Source: Saccharopolyspora montiporae | Lineage (GTDB): Bacteria > Actinomycetota > Actinomycetes > Mycobacteriales > Pseudonocardiaceae | DNA: 64,000 bases | Reading direction: 5' to 3' | Assembly: GCF_015209505.1 (NCBI RefSeq) | Contig: NZ_JADEYC010000025.1 | Location: forward strand, 1 to 64,000 | Shown: positions 20,129 to 30,987 of the stretch, piece by piece | Layout: each line of letters starts with the position of its first letter | How positions within the stretch are numbered: position 1 is the first letter of the stretch | Program-made: the position numbers and the translations under genes | Notes under the pieces: model-generated | Database searches by the model: none | Told to the model about the DNA's origin: nothing | The model's input: the letters and a program-made list of their open reading frames with translations, nothing else

Positions 20129-21051
20129 GAATGTCCTTCCTGACCGAACCGCGCCTCCTACGCGGCCCAGCGGATTGCCCGCCCGCTCTTCGACTGCGGA
20201 CGGCCGGTGTGTGCTACCAGCCCTTGTGCCGGTCGGATTTCACACGCGCACGCGGCACGACCGACTTCGGCGATGGCTCGGGGAACCAGCGGCACCGGGC
20301 TTCGGGAGGGACCCGGCTCGCGTGGTCCACGTGCGACGCATCCACTCCGTTCCACACTTGCCGATGTACGGCCCTGCTGCCGCTTCACTCCAGAAATCGT
20401 CGACTCGTACCGAGCCCGCGGATGACGCCACACCGCTCACCAGCGGTGAAGCGGAATCCGGCCGGGAGCTCCGTGAGTCGGAGTCGTGTCCTGGTCGCTA
20501 CGGGGACCACTTCGCCAAACAGTAGGACCCCACCTCGACGCCGGCAACGATGAGCACCGCCGATCATCCCGAAGCGAACTCAATTGAGTTGACAACTCCT
20601 GCATCGGTCACCGCAGTCGAGGCCCGCTAGTTGATCTTCGCCCTCATCGGGCGGAGCCGGTTCACAGCGGGAGATGCGTGCCGGGAATCGATGTCCCGGA
20701 CACGGCACCGGCGCCCTGCGCGCGGTGACTGATTGACCTTGAGGGTAGACGCCCTGTGATTCAGGTGCAACAACCCCCCGGGCGCATGCCACACCCCGCC
20801 GATCCTGCTCCGAACCGGCCGGGTCCGGAATCGACCGAAGCCGGTTGCCGGAGCGATCGACTGCCGGAACAGTCAACTGCCGGGACACGGCGACTGCCGG
20901 AACAGTCGCGGCCAGGGCGAATCGACGGCTGCTCACGACAACCGACGACACTTCCTTTGTACCACTCCTCGGCAGCACCGCGGGTGCGGGTCGCAGCACA
21001 GGCCCTGGGCAGGACCTGCCCGCAGCCGCGCTCCCGCTGCGCAGAACCCGT
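20129..21051. other. 923-bp region between thrB and rho without a gene
   Basis: No open frame here is convincing. It should hold the rho promoter and a long leader. It contains a palindrome cluster at 20577-20598 and a 17-bp direct repeat, CGACTGCCGGAACAGTC, at 20858-20874 and 20891-20907. Neither is explained by the flanking genes. Confidence 0.6.
20577..20598. promoter_or_regulatory. Overlapping AACTC/GAGTT palindromes upstream of rho
   Basis: A perfect 14-bp palindrome AACTCAATTGAGTT (20577-20590) overlaps a second, GAGTTGACAACTC (20586-20598), giving three half-sites. It is locally AT-rich and lies about 450 bp upstream of the rho start. The shape is operator-like; the binding protein is unknown. 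Confidence 0.4.
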
Positions 21052-21966
21052 TCAGCCCAGCGGACCCACCCGGACGCCCCCGCCGTCGACCGGCAGCGGT
21101 TCCGCCCGGAAATCCCCGAGATCGACCCCGCCCGGCAGCGCACCGGCGGCCGGGAACGCGACGACGGTCGGCCCCGCACCGGATACCGCGGCGGGCACAC
21201 CGGCCGCGCGCAGCCGGCGCACCAGATCGGTGGTGGCCGGCCAGGCCGGTTCCCGGTGGTCCTGGTGCAACCGGTCGGCGGTGGCAGCCAACAGCAGCGA
21301 CGGATCCGTGGCCATTGCGTGCACCGCCAGGGCGGCGCGTCCGGCGGCGAACGCGGCGTCGGCGTGCGGAACCTGCTCGGGGAGCAAGCCGCGCGTGGTG
21401 TGCGTGGACGATTCCTCTTGCGGCACAAGGGCTACCGGGAACACGTCCGGATGCACCATCGACTGCGCGGCGTGGAAGCGCCCGGCGTCGTTCCACGCGA
21501 TCACGAGCCCACCGAACAGGCTGGCGGCCGCGTTGTCCGCGTGCCCCTCCCATTCGGAGACCAGCTGCAGCACCAACTCGGCGTTGCTGTCCTCGCGGGG
21601 GTCGACACCGACCATGCGCAGCGCGGCGGACGCGCCGGCCACCATCGCCGCCGCCGAGGAGCCCAGACCGCGCGAGTGCGGAATCCGGTTCCAGCACGTC
21701 AGCGACAGCGCGGGCGCCGGAATCCCCAGCTCGGCCAGGACTTTGTGGATGACCCGCACCACCAGGTGCCGTTCACCGTCCGGGACGGACCCCGCCCCGG
21801 CGCCGGTCACCTCGACGCGGGCCGAACCGGCCGGGCCGTCGACCGGGTGCACCTCGACGGTGTCGTACATCGACAGCGCCAGCCCCAAGGCGTCGAACCC
21901 GGATCCGAGGTTGGCCGTGGACGCGGGCACCGTCACCCGGACGGCCGTGTCGGCGGCGGCGTTCAC
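21052..21966 (-). CDS. thrB: Homoserine kinase
   Basis: 304-residue GHMP-family kinase that phosphorylates homoserine in threonine synthesis. The ATP-binding motif reads [16 protein letters not shown] (about residues 93-108), and the C-terminal GAGPTVVAF motif is present. The frame runs upstream into thrC, but GTG 21966 overlaps the thrC stop as GTGA and yields the usual N-terminus [17 protein letters not shown]. Last gene of the hom-thrC-thrB block, on the minus strand. Confidence 0.95.
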   Translation of the reverse strand: MNAAADTAVRVTVPASTANLGSGFDALGLALSMYDTVEVHPVDGPAGSARVEVTGAGAGSVPDGERHLVVRVIHKVLAELGIPAPALSLTCWNRIPHSRGLGSSAAAMVAGASAALRMVGVDPREDSNAELVLQLVSEWEGHADNAAASLFGGLVIAWNDAGRFHAAQSMVHPDVFPVALVPQEESSTHTTRGLLPEQVPHADAAFAAGRAALAVHAMATDPSLLLAATADRLHQDHREPAWPATTDLVRRLRAAGVPAAVSGAGPTVVAFPAAGALPGGVDLGDFRAEPLPVDGGGVRVGPLG

Positions 21967-23045
21967 CCGAGCTCCAGCGCGGTGGCCACCGCGCGCGGAT
22001 CGACCGGCAGCGGCTCCACCTCGATCATCCCGGCCAGCGCGGTATCCGGGTCCTTGAGGCCGTGCCCGGTGACCGTGCACACCACCAGCGATCCCGCGGG
22101 AACCTCACCGCTGTCGGCCCGGGCGAGCAGACCGGCCACGCTGGACGCCGAGGCGGGCTCGACGAAAACGCCCTCGCGGGACGACAGCAGCCGGTACGCG
22201 GCCAGGATCTCCTCGTCCGTCATCGCCCCGAACAGCCCGTTCGAAGCGTCCTTGGCGGCCACGGCACCCTGCCAGGAGGCGGGGCTGCCGACCCGGATCG
22301 CGGTGGCCACGGTGTCCGGCTCGGTGACCGGCTGCCCGTGCACCAGCGGGGCGGCACCGGCCGCCTGGAAGCCGAACATCCGCGGGGTGCCGTCGACGAC
22401 ACCGTCCCGGGCGTACTCGGTGTAGCCCTTCCAGTAGGCGGTGATGTTGCCCGCGTTGCCCACCGGCAGGCAGTGCACATCGGGCGCGCGTCCGAGCACG
22501 TCGCACACCTCGAAGGAGGCCGTCTTCTGCCCCTCGATGCGCGCGGCGTTGACCGAGTTGACCAGGGTGACCGGGTGCTCGGCCGAGGTCTTGCGCGCCA
22601 GCTCCAGGCAGTCGTCGAAATTGCCCTGCACCTGCAGGATCCGCGCACCGTGCGCCACGGCCTGGGCGAGCTTGCCCATGGCGATCTTGCCCTGCGGCAC
22701 CAGCACGGCCGAGGTGAGCCCGGCGCGCGTGGCGTAGGCCGAGGCGGACGCGGAGGTGTTGCCGGTGGAGGCGCAGATCACCGCTTTGCTGCCTTCGGCC
22801 AGCGCCTGCGTCATCGCCACGGTCATCCCGCGGTCCTTGAACGAACCGGTGGGATTGGCGCCCTCCACCTTGAGGTAGACCGTGCTGCCGGTGCGCTCGG
22901 ACAAGTGCGGGGCGGGCACCAGCGGAGTGCCGCCCTCCTGCAGGGTCACGGTGCGCGCGCCCTCGGGAACGGCGACCCGGTCCCGGTACGCCTCGATCAC
23001 ACCGGGCCAGCCTGCCTGCGCCGCAGCACCCTGGATGTTCGTCAC
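21963..23045 (-). CDS. thrC: Threonine synthase
   Basis: 360-residue PLP enzyme converting phosphohomoserine to threonine. The PLP lysine is in [11 protein letters not shown] (about residue 69), with the phosphate-binding glycine loop [12 protein letters not shown] near residue 197. This is the short class without the extended N-terminal domain, as in mycobacteria. GTG 23045 overlaps the hom stop by 4 bases (GTGA), and its own stop overlaps thrB in the same way, so translation is probably coupled. Confidence 0.96.
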   Translation of the reverse strand: MTNIQGAAAQAGWPGVIEAYRDRVAVPEGARTVTLQEGGTPLVPAPHLSERTGSTVYLKVEGANPTGSFKDRGMTVAMTQALAEGSKAVICASTGNTSASASAYATRAGLTSAVLVPQGKIAMGKLAQAVAHGARILQVQGNFDDCLELARKTSAEHPVTLVNSVNAARIEGQKTASFEVCDVLGRAPDVHCLPVGNAGNITAYWKGYTEYARDGVVDGTPRMFGFQAAGAAPLVHGQPVTEPDTVATAIRVGSPASWQGAVAAKDASNGLFGAMTDEEILAAYRLLSSREGVFVEPASASSVAGLLARADSGEVPAGSLVVCTVTGHGLKDPDTALAGMIEVEPLPVDPRAVATALELG

Positions 23046-24346
23046 GACGGTTCACCTTCCACGCGCATCACGCTGACCACGTCGCGCACCACCGGAAGTT
23101 GCGCGATCTCGTCCACTGTGGACCTGAGTGCGGCATCACTGGCGGTGTGCGTCACCACCACGAGACTGGCCTCGGCGCCACGTCCCTGCTGCCGCACCAC
23201 GGAAATGCTCACATCGTGCTCGTTGAAGGTCGCCGCGACCTGCGAGAGCACGCCAGCCTTGTCCGCGACCGAGAGGCTGATGTGGTACCGGGTCGGGGTA
23301 TTGCCCATCGGCTGCACCGCCAGCTGCGCGTGCGCCGATTCCCGCGGCCCCTTGCCCTGCACGACGAGGTTGCGCGCGACCGCGACCAGGTCGCCGAGTA
23401 CAGCGCTGGCGGTGGGCGCGCCCCCGGCGCCCTGCCCGTAGAACATCAGCTGCCCGGCCGCCTCGGCCTCCACAAACACCGCGTTGAACGCGTCACCCAC
23501 GCCGGCCAACGGATGACTGCGCGGGATCATCGCCGGATGCACGCGGGCCGCGACCGACTCGGTGCCGTCCTCGGCGACCACGCGCTCGCAGATCGCCAGC
23601 AGCTTGACCGTCCGGTCCAGCGACCGCGCGGCGGCGATGTCCCCCGGGGTGACCGCCGAAATGCCCTCCCGGTGCACATCGGCCACCCCGACTCGGGTGT
23701 GGAACGCCAACGACGCCAGGATCGCAGCCTTGGACGCGGCGTCGAACCCGTCCACGTCGGCCGTCGGATCCGCCTCCGCGTAACCGAGCCTGCCAGCCTC
23801 GTCGAGCGTCTCGGAATAACCGGCGCCGGTGGAATCCATCGCCGAGAGGATGTAGTTCGTCGTGCCGTTGACAATGCCCATGACCCGGTCGATCCGGTCA
23901 CCGGCCAACGACTCGCGCAACGGGCGCAGCAGCGGGATGGCCCCGGCCACCGCCGCCTCGAAGTAGATGTCGGCGCCAGCGGCATCCGCCGCCGCGTACA
24001 ACTCAGCGCCGTGCTCGGCCAGCAGCGCCTTGTTCGCGGTCACCACCGACTTGCCGGACTCCAGCGCGCGCAGCAGCAGCGAGCGGGCGGGCTCGATGCC
24101 GCCGATCAGCTCGACGACCACGTCGACGTCGGAATCCACCAGCGCTTGCGCGTCGGTGGTCACCAGGTGCTGCGGCAACCCGTCGTGCTTGTGCGGGCGG
24201 CGCACCGCCACCCCGGTCACCAGCATCGGCGCACCTGTTCGCGCCGCGAACTCCTCCGGCTGGTCCTGCAGCAGCCGCAGCACCTCGGTCCCGACGGTGC
24301 CGCACCCCAACAGCGCGACCCTGATCGGTTCACGGTCCCGGATCAC
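23042..24346 (-). CDS. hom: Homoserine dehydrogenase with ACT domain
   Basis: 434-residue NAD(P)-dependent dehydrogenase reducing aspartate semialdehyde to homoserine. The nucleotide loop is [13 protein letters not shown] (about residue 10), the central domain has [14 protein letters not shown] (about 167) and the substrate lysine lies in [14 protein letters not shown]. The C-terminal ACT domain (about 355-430; starts [18 protein letters not shown]) predicts threonine feedback. It is monofunctional, without aspartokinase. GTG 24346 directly follows the lysA stop. Confidence 0.97.
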   Translation of the reverse strand: MIRDREPIRVALLGCGTVGTEVLRLLQDQPEEFAARTGAPMLVTGVAVRRPHKHDGLPQHLVTTDAQALVDSDVDVVVELIGGIEPARSLLLRALESGKSVVTANKALLAEHGAELYAAADAAGADIYFEAAVAGAIPLLRPLRESLAGDRIDRVMGIVNGTTNYILSAMDSTGAGYSETLDEAGRLGYAEADPTADVDGFDAASKAAILASLAFHTRVGVADVHREGISAVTPGDIAAARSLDRTVKLLAICERVVAEDGTESVAARVHPAMIPRSHPLAGVGDAFNAVFVEAEAAGQLMFYGQGAGGAPTASAVLGDLVAVARNLVVQGKGPRESAHAQLAVQPMGNTPTRYHISLSVADKAGVLSQVAATFNEHDVSISVVRQQGRGAEASLVVVTHTASDAALRSTVDEIAQLPVVRDVVSVMRVEGEPS

Positions 24347-25765
24347 TCACACCTCCAGCCGGAGCAGGTCGTCCTCGGTCTCCCTGCGCAGCAGCAACCG
24401 CGCGCGACCGTCGCGCACCGCCACCACGGGCGGCTTCGGCAGCCGGTTGTAGTTGCTGGCCATCGAATAGCAGTAGGCACCCGTGGCGGCGACCGCCAGC
24501 AAGTCTCCCGGAGCAATGTCCTCCGGAAGCCAGCAGTCGCGCACCACGACGTCACCGGATTCACAATGCTTGCCCACGATGCGGGACAACACCCCGGGCG
24601 CCTCCGCCGAGCGGGACACCAGCCGGGTGTCGTAGACGGAGTCGTACAGCGCCGTGCGGATGTTGTCGCTCATCCCGCCGTCGACGCTCACGTACCGGCG
24701 GCTGGCCCCGCCGTCCAGCACGACGTCCTTGATCGTGCCGACCTCGTAGACGGTGACCATGCACGGGCCGACGATCGCCCGGCCCGGTTCCACCGCCACC
24801 GCCGGAGCGCGCAGGCCCGCGTTCGCGCACTCCTTGCCGATGATCTCGTGCAGCCCGGTGGCCAACCGCTCCGCGGGAAGCGGATCGTCATCGGCGGTGT
24901 AGGCGATACCCAGACCGCCACCCAAATCCACAGTGGACACACCGGCGAGCGCGTCCGCACCGTGCTCGTCGCGCAGGTCCGCGAGCAGCTGCACCACCCG
25001 GTGCGCGGCCAGCTCGAAACCGTCCACGTCGAAGATCTGCGAACCGATGTGGCTGTGCAGCCCCACCAAGGACAGCGCATCCGCCTTGAGCACCCGCCGA
25101 GCGGCCTCCGCCGCCTGCCCCGAAGCGAGCGAGAAACCGAACTTCTGGTCCTCGTGCGCCGTGGCGATGAACTCGTGCGTGTGCGCCTCCACACCCACCG
25201 TCACCCGCACCAACACCTGCTGGCGCGCCCCGCGCTCCGCGGCGACCCGGTCCAGACGGGCGATCTCGTGGAACGAGTCCAGCACCACCGAACCCACCCC
25301 GGCCTCGACCGCAGCGACCAGCTCGTCCATCGACTTGTTGTTGCCGTGGAACGTGATCCGCTCGACCGGGAAACCCGCGCGCAGCGCCACGGCCAGCTCG
25401 CCGCCGCTGCACACGTCCAGGCTCAACCCCTCCTCGGCCACCCAGCGGGCGACCTCGGTGCACAGGAACGCCTTGGACGCGTAGTGCACCGCAGCCGGAT
25501 CGCCGAACGCCGCGGCGTAATCCCGGCAACGGGACCGGAAATCGTCCTCGTCCAACGCGAACAGCGGCGTGCCGAACTCGGCGGCCAGCTCCCGGACATC
25601 GACTCCGGCCAGGCTCACCGCACCCGACCGGTCCCGCGCGGTACCGCGCGGCCAGACCTGCGTGTGCAGCTCGTCCAACTCCTGCGCACTGGCCGGACCC
25701 GGCCCGGCGGAAGTGCCGGTGGGCACGACGTCCGCGTGCCGCGGACCGGCGGGATGGGCGCGCAT
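24347..25765 (-). CDS. lysA: Diaminopimelate decarboxylase
   Basis: 472-residue PLP enzyme of alanine-racemase fold III, making lysine from meso-diaminopimelate. The PLP lysine is in [10 protein letters not shown] (about residue 96), with the HSHIGSQ motif near 235 and the C-terminal [11 protein letters not shown] motif that orients substrate. ATG 25765 has a GGAGGAG site 6 bp upstream, which decides it over the longer frame. It is about 25 residues longer than M. tuberculosis LysA because of an N-terminal leader. First biosynthetic gene after argS. Confidence 0.96.
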   Translation of the reverse strand: MRAHPAGPRHADVVPTGTSAGPGPASAQELDELHTQVWPRGTARDRSGAVSLAGVDVRELAAEFGTPLFALDEDDFRSRCRDYAAAFGDPAAVHYASKAFLCTEVARWVAEEGLSLDVCSGGELAVALRAGFPVERITFHGNNKSMDELVAAVEAGVGSVVLDSFHEIARLDRVAAERGARQQVLVRVTVGVEAHTHEFIATAHEDQKFGFSLASGQAAEAARRVLKADALSLVGLHSHIGSQIFDVDGFELAAHRVVQLLADLRDEHGADALAGVSTVDLGGGLGIAYTADDDPLPAERLATGLHEIIGKECANAGLRAPAVAVEPGRAIVGPCMVTVYEVGTIKDVVLDGGASRRYVSVDGGMSDNIRTALYDSVYDTRLVSRSAEAPGVLSRIVGKHCESGDVVVRDCWLPEDIAPGDLLAVAATGAYCYSMASNYNRLPKPPVVAVRDGRARLLLRRETEDDLLRLEV

Positions 25766-25889
25766 CGGCGGCTCCTCCAAGACGGCCCGCCGCGCGCGGT
25801 CGGACCGGTTCTGCGATCTGTGCGTTCCACGACCCGAAGCGACCGGCCGGCCCCGGCTCACCGGGACCGACCGGACTGCTCCGGACCTC

Positions 25890-27551
25890 CTACATCTGCT
25901 CCGGGGCGCGCACGCCGAGCAGGCCGAGCCCGTTGACCAGCACCTGGCGCGTCGCCTCGCACAGCTGCAACCGGGCGATGGTCAGCGGGCTCGCCTCGTC
26001 GTCGCCGGGCTGCAGCACCCGGCAGGCGTCGAAGAACTTGTGGTAGGCACTGGCCACCTCCTCCAGGTAGCGCGCCACCCGGTGCGGCTCGCGCAGCTGC
26101 GCGGCCGAGACCACCACCCTCGGGAACTCGCCGAGCGTGCGGATCAGCTCGCCCTCGCGGTCGTGCGTGAGCAGCGAGAGGTCCGCACCGGCTACCGGCC
26201 CGGGCTCGATGCCCAGCGCGGTCGCGTTGCGCTGCAGCGAGCACAGCCGCGCATGCGCGTACTGCACGTAGTAGACCGGGTTCTCGTTGGTGTGCTTGCT
26301 GATCAGGTCCAAGTCGATATCGACCGGGGAGTCCACCGACGAGCGGATCAGCGAATAGCGGGCCGCATCCACCCCGACCGCACCGACCAGGTCCTCCATC
26401 GTGACGACCGTGCCCGCGCGTTTGCTCATGCGCACCGGTTTTCCGTCCCGCACCAGGTTCACCAGCTGCCCGATCAGCACCTCGACCACATCGGGGTCGT
26501 CGCCGAAAGCCGCCGCAGCCGCCTTGAGCCGGGCGATGTAGCCGTGGTGGTCGGCACCGAGCATGTAGATGCACAGCTCGAAGCCGCGATCGCGCTTGTC
26601 CCGCAGGTAGGCCACGTCGCCGGCGATATAGGCGGGCGCACCGTCGCTCTTGAGCAGCACGCGGTCCTTGTCGTCACCGTGCTCGGTCGAGCGCAGCCAC
26701 CAGGCGCCGTCGGCCGCGTAGACCTGCCCCGACTCCTTGAGCTCCTCGACGGCCCGGGTGACCGCACCCGAAGCGTGCAGCGAGTCCTCGTGGAAGAACA
26801 CGTCGAAATCGGTGCCGAACTCGTGCAGGCTCTGCTTGATCTCGGCGAACATGAGCCCCACGCCCACGCGCCGGAACGCCTCGCGCCGCTCGGCCTCCGG
26901 CAGCTCCAGCACACCCGGCTCCGCCTGCACGACGCGGCCCGCGATCTCGGCCACGTAATCGCCGCCGTAGCCGTCCTCCGGAGCCGGCTCGCCCCGGGCG
27001 GCCGCGATCAGCGAACTCACGAACCGGTCGATCTGCGCACCTGCGTCGTTGAAGTAGTACTCGCGGGTGACATCGGCGCCCTCGAAGCTCAGCACCCGAC
27101 CCAGCGCGTCGCCGACCGCGGCCCAGCGGGTCCCGCCCAGGTGGATCGGCCCGGTCGGATTGGCCGAGACGAACTCCAAGTTGACCCGCAGGTCCTGGTA
27201 GAGGTCACCGCGGCCGTAGTCCGCGCCGCTGCCGAGCACGTCGCGCACGATCTGGCCCTGCGCATCGGCGGCGAGCCGGAGGTTCAGGAAACCCGGACCG
27301 GCCACCTCCGCGGAATCGATCTCGTCCCGAGCGCCGAGCGCCTCGGCCAACCAACCCGCCAGATCGCGCGGGACCACCCCGGCCTTCTTGCCGACCTGCA
27401 TCGCGAGGTTCGTCGCGTAGTCACCGTGCTCGGGATTGCGCGGGCGCTCGACGGTGACCGCTTCCGGTAGCACAGTGGTGTCCAACCCTCGGGCGGTCAG
27501 CACCTCGACGGCGGTGTTCCGGACCAGTTCGGCGAGCGCGGCAGGTGTCAC
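25890..27551 (-). CDS. argS: Arginyl-tRNA synthetase
   Basis: 553-residue class I synthetase charging tRNA-Arg. The HIGH-type motif reads [12 protein letters not shown] (about residue 130) and the KMSKS counterpart [12 protein letters not shown] (about 383); the C-terminal DALR anticodon domain ends in [14 protein letters not shown]. The Add-1 N-terminal domain is present. GTG 27551 gives the usual N-terminus [10 protein letters not shown]; the open frame continues upstream to 27668 without similarity. It is linked to lysA as in other actinobacteria; a matching tRNA-Arg(CCG) gene is only 2.8 kb away. Confidence 0.96.
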   Translation of the reverse strand: MTPAALAELVRNTAVEVLTARGLDTTVLPEAVTVERPRNPEHGDYATNLAMQVGKKAGVVPRDLAGWLAEALGARDEIDSAEVAGPGFLNLRLAADAQGQIVRDVLGSGADYGRGDLYQDLRVNLEFVSANPTGPIHLGGTRWAAVGDALGRVLSFEGADVTREYYFNDAGAQIDRFVSSLIAAARGEPAPEDGYGGDYVAEIAGRVVQAEPGVLELPEAERREAFRRVGVGLMFAEIKQSLHEFGTDFDVFFHEDSLHASGAVTRAVEELKESGQVYAADGAWWLRSTEHGDDKDRVLLKSDGAPAYIAGDVAYLRDKRDRGFELCIYMLGADHHGYIARLKAAAAAFGDDPDVVEVLIGQLVNLVRDGKPVRMSKRAGTVVTMEDLVGAVGVDAARYSLIRSSVDSPVDIDLDLISKHTNENPVYYVQYAHARLCSLQRNATALGIEPGPVAGADLSLLTHDREGELIRTLGEFPRVVVSAAQLREPHRVARYLEEVASAYHKFFDACRVLQPGDDEASPLTIARLQLCEATRQVLVNGLGLLGVRAPEQM

Positions 27552-27770
27552 CCTTCGCAGTTTAGGGAAGCGTCGTCGCTGTTCAGCGAACGGGTACGCC
27601 GAATGCACCGCGATGTACGCACGAACCGTGTTCACATGCCCCCGTTTCGTGGTCGCCCGACCCCACACGGTCGGGCGAGATCATCGCGCAACCATCTGCG
27701 CAGCCCGCCCTGATCCCTAGACTTGCAGGCCGGTGTCCGGCGACGACGGGGGAACGAGGGCTACGCGACC

Positions 27771-28541
27771 ATGTCCGATGAGCACGAAGCGCCCCCGCGG
27801 CGCACCCGTCCCTTCCCCTGGGCGACCGTGGCAGGCGTCACCGCCGCGGTGATCGCCGCGGGCAGCTTCTTCGGCTTCGCGCACGCGCACTGGACCACCC
27901 ATCAGCACCGGCTCAGCGCGCAAGCCAGTGCAACCCCGGGCGGTACCGGGTTCGAGCCGAGCCCGGACAACCCGGACCCGTCCCGGGCGATACCCGGCGT
28001 GCGGATCGTCGAGGGACTGGGCGCCTCGCACGTCACCGCGGACGAACGGGTCGCCTACGAGCAGCGCCCGCCGGTGGGCGGGGCGCACGACGAGGTCTGG
28101 GCCGATTGCACCGGCGTCGTCTACGACCGGCCCGTCCGCGAGGAGAACCTCGTCCACTCCCTGGAACACGGGGCGGTGTGGATCGCCTACGACCCGGCAC
28201 GACTGGACCGCGCCGGCATCGACCGGCTGGCCGCTCGCGCGGACAACGCGCCGCACACGGTGATGTCGCCCTACCCCGGGATGGACCACTCGATCTCGCT
28301 GCAGTCCTGGGGACACCAGCTCGCCGTCGAAGACCCCGCCGACGAGCGCATCGACCAATTCATCACCGCACTGCGGCTCAACGAGCACGGCGTGTACCCG
28401 GAGGTCGGCGCCACCTGCCAGACCACCCCGGACATGTTCGACCCGGCCGCGCCGCCGCCGTTCGACCCGGCTCCACCCGGCCCGGACGCCGTTCCGATGA
28501 ACCGGGACGACAACGGACCCCGCGACGAGCCGGGCCAGTGA
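27771..28541 (+). CDS. DUF3105 membrane-anchored protein
   Basis: 256-residue protein: a short cytosolic tail, one membrane helix (about residues 18-38) and an extracytoplasmic DUF3105 domain. Characteristic segments are the RPPVGGAHDEVWADCTGVVYD stretch (read here as two parts, RPPVGGAHDEVW and CTGVVYD) and LVHSLEHGAVWIAYDP. Conserved Cys, His and Glu suggest metal binding, but no biochemistry is known to me. The C-terminus is proline and aspartate rich. It is followed 7 bp later by a DUF305 gene, a pairing seen in many actinobacteria. Confidence 0.85.
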   Translation: MSDEHEAPPRRTRPFPWATVAGVTAAVIAAGSFFGFAHAHWTTHQHRLSAQASATPGGTGFEPSPDNPDPSRAIPGVRIVEGLGASHVTADERVAYEQRPPVGGAHDEVWADCTGVVYDRPVREENLVHSLEHGAVWIAYDPARLDRAGIDRLAARADNAPHTVMSPYPGMDHSISLQSWGHQLAVEDPADERIDQFITALRLNEHGVYPEVGATCQTTPDMFDPAAPPPFDPAPPGPDAVPMNRDDNGPRDEPGQ

Positions 28542-28548
28542 TCCCGGA

Positions 28549-29214
28549 GTGCGCGAGCACTCGTTGGCCGCCCGGATCACCGTCGTCACCGGAGCCGCTC
28601 TCGCTCTGCTTCTCGTGGGCGCTGCGGTCGGGCTGTTGATCACGATCCCGCCAGGCGGGCGGGCCGAACCCCGCCCGAGCAGCGTCGACATCGGCTTCGC
28701 GCGGGACATGTCGGTGCACCACCAGCAAGCGGTGACCATGGCTACGATCGCGCGCCAGCAGGGTCATTCTGCAGCGGTGCGCCAGCTCGCGTTCGACATC
28801 GACACGAACCAGCGCGACCAGATCGGCAGAATGCAGGGCTGGCTGGCGCTCTGGAATGAACCCGTGCAGTCCACCGACGATCCCGGCGAGTGGATGGATG
28901 TCCCCGGTGGGCGCAGCCACCACCGGACGGCCGCGGCACCAGCGCGCAGCGGGCAGATGCCCGGGATGGCCGAACGGCAGGAGCTGTCCCAGCTCCGGGC
29001 GCTGCGCGGGCCCGAGTTCGACATCTACTTCCTGCAGCTGATGCTGCGCCACCACGTGGGCGGCCTGCCGATGGCCGAACACGCGTCGCTGCACGCGTCT
29101 CTTCCCTCGGTGAGCGCACTGGCCGCGAGCATGGTCACCGCCCAATCCAGCGAGAGCGACCTCCTCACCAGCATGCTCGCCGACCACGAAGCCACCCCCC
29201 TCCCCCCTTCATGA
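28549..29214 (+). CDS. DUF305 ferritin-like secreted protein
   Basis: 221-residue protein with an N-terminal signal anchor (about residues 9-32) and a DUF305 four-helix domain. The two repeated His/Met motifs are visible: FARDMSVHHQQAVTMA and YFLQLMLRHHVGGLPMAEH. Members of this family are implicated in copper handling. A loop of about 50 residues rich in Gly, Pro and His separates the two halves. GTG 28549 is the first start after the DUF3105 stop. The convergent CDF exporter suggests a metal-homeostasis neighbourhood; that is inference. Confidence 0.87.
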   Translation: MREHSLAARITVVTGAALALLLVGAAVGLLITIPPGGRAEPRPSSVDIGFARDMSVHHQQAVTMATIARQQGHSAAVRQLAFDIDTNQRDQIGRMQGWLALWNEPVQSTDDPGEWMDVPGGRSHHRTAAAPARSGQMPGMAERQELSQLRALRGPEFDIYFLQLMLRHHVGGLPMAEHASLHASLPSVSALAASMVTAQSSESDLLTSMLADHEATPLPPS

Positions 29215-29219
29215 GGTGG

Positions 29220-29267
29220 CAGCATGGGAACTTTCCTGTCACCGGTGACAGGAAAGTTCCCATGCTG
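29220..29267. repeat. Dispersed palindrome, copy 8
   Basis: Perfect 48-bp palindrome with CACCGGTG centre and CAGCAT/ATGCTG ends. It fills most of the 61-bp convergent gap between the DUF305 and CDF genes. Confidence 0.96.
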
Positions 29268-29275
29268 TCAGGGCC

Positions 29276-30193
29276 TCACCAAGTCAGAGCTTGGCAGCGG
29301 CGGGCGCATTCGTCCGGCTCGACCTGGAGCGTGGCGTGATCGATCCCGTACCGCTCGGCCAGCAGTCGTTGCCCGGCCACCAATACGGACCCGTGGTCGG
29401 CGTCACCACGGGTGGTGAGGTGAGCTGATGCCACCTCCATACCGGACGTCAACGTCCAGACGTGCAGATCGTGCACCTCGGTAACGGCAGGTAGCGCAGC
29501 CAGTTCGGATCGCAGCTCACCCACGTTGATCTGTTCAGGCGCCTGTTGCACCAGGATGCGCAGAGCCTGGCGAGCGAGCCGGTAGGTCCGGGGCAGCACG
29601 AACAGACCGACCGCTACAGCGACGACCGGGTCAACCAGGTACCAGCCGAACACCCAGGTCAGAATCCCCCCGATGAGGACCCCGACGGATCCGATGGTGT
29701 CCGCGAGCACCTCCAGGTAGGCGCCCCGAACGTTCAAGCTCTCCTCAGCACCTCGGCGCAACATCGCGAAGACCACGAGGTTGGCCGCCAACCCGGCAGC
29801 CGCGGTGAGCATCACCGGCACCCCGGGTACTTGCGGAGGATCCTGAAACCTGCCGATCGCCTCGTAGAGGATGTAGCCAGCGACACCGAACAGCAGTACT
29901 GCGTTGGCCAGTGCTGCGAGCACTTCCATCCGGTACAGGCCGAACGTGCGCCTGCCGACCGCCGGGCGGCGCGCGGCGAAGATCGCGGCCAGCGCCATGC
30001 CCACGCCGAGGACGTCGGTCAACATGTGCCCCGCATCGGACAGCAGCGCCAACGAGTCCGCGTAGAAACCCACGGCGGCTTCGAGCAGGAAGAACGCGAA
30101 CAGGATCCCGAAAGCAACAGCTAGTCGCCGTACATACCGCCCGGACGCGTGAGCGGCTTCGGACGCCGACCCGTGCCCATGTCCGTGTCCCAT
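29276..30193 (-). CDS. Cation diffusion facilitator, zinc or related metal exporter
   Basis: 305-residue CDF transporter with a histidine/glycine-rich N-terminus (MGHGHGHG), six membrane helices and a cytosolic C-terminal ferredoxin-like domain. The transport-site motif in helix 2 reads LSDAGHMLTDV, and helix 5 has LADTIGSVGVLIGG. The C-terminal domain shows VHDLHVWTLTSG. This pattern fits the ZitB/CzcD branch exporting Zn2+ (also Co2+ or Cd2+) by proton antiport. The upstream region is AT-rich and may hold its promoter. Confidence 0.93.
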   Translation of the reverse strand: MGHGHGHGSASEAAHASGRYVRRLAVAFGILFAFFLLEAAVGFYADSLALLSDAGHMLTDVLGVGMALAAIFAARRPAVGRRTFGLYRMEVLAALANAVLLFGVAGYILYEAIGRFQDPPQVPGVPVMLTAAAGLAANLVVFAMLRRGAEESLNVRGAYLEVLADTIGSVGVLIGGILTWVFGWYLVDPVVAVAVGLFVLPRTYRLARQALRILVQQAPEQINVGELRSELAALPAVTEVHDLHVWTLTSGMEVASAHLTTRGDADHGSVLVAGQRLLAERYGIDHATLQVEPDECARRCQALTW

Positions 30194-30338
30194 GTGTTTC
30201 CTCCGCTGACGACCACGACAGATACATAGTCATATATGCATGAATGCACCGTCAACACCCGCACGCACGTTGATCGCCTACCCCCTCGCACACGCAGCCC
30301 GGAGCATGCGCTAGGCTGACAAACGTCCGCAGCGACAA

Positions 30339-30411
30339 GCCCTCGTAGCTCAGCGGATAGAGCACTGCCCTCCGGAGGCAGGTGTCGCAGGTTCGAGTCC
30401 TGCCGAGGGCG
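30339..30411 (+). tRNA. tRNA-Arg (anticodon CCG)
   Basis: A 73-nt cloverleaf. The acceptor arms GCCCTCG and CGAGGGC pair perfectly, the D-arm is GCTC/GAGC, the anticodon stem CTGCC/GGCAG encloses CTCCGGA with anticodon CCG at 30372-30374, and the T-arm GCAGG/CCTGC encloses TTCGAGT. The discriminator is G. CCA is not encoded. It reads CGG codons, which are frequent in this genome. The reverse complement yields a typical artefact protein and should not be annotated. Confidence 0.98.
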
Positions 30412-30987
30412 CCCAGCTAGACCGCAGAGGTTCTCCCTCTTGGCGACATCATTGTCGGGATGTATCGCCCCATCCTTTTTCATGGCCGCACCGGCGCCTT
30501 TAGATCGGGATGCTGGCGGCGAGGGGCGACCAGCTAATCCGCATGCGCGGCGTTCGCCGAGCAAGGTCGGTCGGCAGCCGCCCACCACCACCGCGAGACC
30601 GCATCCGCAACGGATTCGACACGAGCACCGGAAAAGCATCCGTCCACAGTGCTCGTACCGGAACGCCGCCGCATGTCGGCGAACCCGAACAGGCGGGCAT
30701 GCGTGAATGCGAAAAGGACGCCGCACGGCGGGAGTAGCGCGGTGGCACTCGACAACTCGTATGCAACGTGGACTTAAGGCGCTCTTATCCCCTGCCTGAT
30801 CAAGGCTTACCCCGCACACGGGACTGCATTTGCAGCATCGTGTGCAGGGAAAATACGCTCGCGAGCGGCTATCTTCCCTGATCAGGAAGTGGTGGACCTC
30901 GCCGGTGCGCGAACGGCAGTATCCATCCGCCCCGAAACGCTGTCCGGAGCGGACCCCGACCGGCCGGACGCAACCAAGGAGAACGAG
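30412..30987. other. Region between tRNA-Arg and the LPMO gene
   Basis: No convincing gene. Near its end there is a stem-loop with arms GCACACG (30814-30820) and CGTGTGC (30839-30845) and an inner CTGCA/TGCAG stem, a palindrome CGCTCGCGAGCG at 30856-30867 and two CCTGATCA boxes at 30795-30802 and 30877-30884. These probably belong to the LPMO promoter or leader. No integrase remnant is seen beside the tRNA. Confidence 0.5.

Noticed and set aside
30121..30819. Minus-strand open frame including RQDSNLRHLPPEG
   Set aside because: This peptide is the well-known false translation of an antisense tRNA; the region is the tRNA-Arg gene.
30339..30987. tRNA-Arg as phage or ICE attachment site
   Set aside because: No integrase, no direct repeat of the tRNA 3' end seen downstream, and the following genes look chromosomal.
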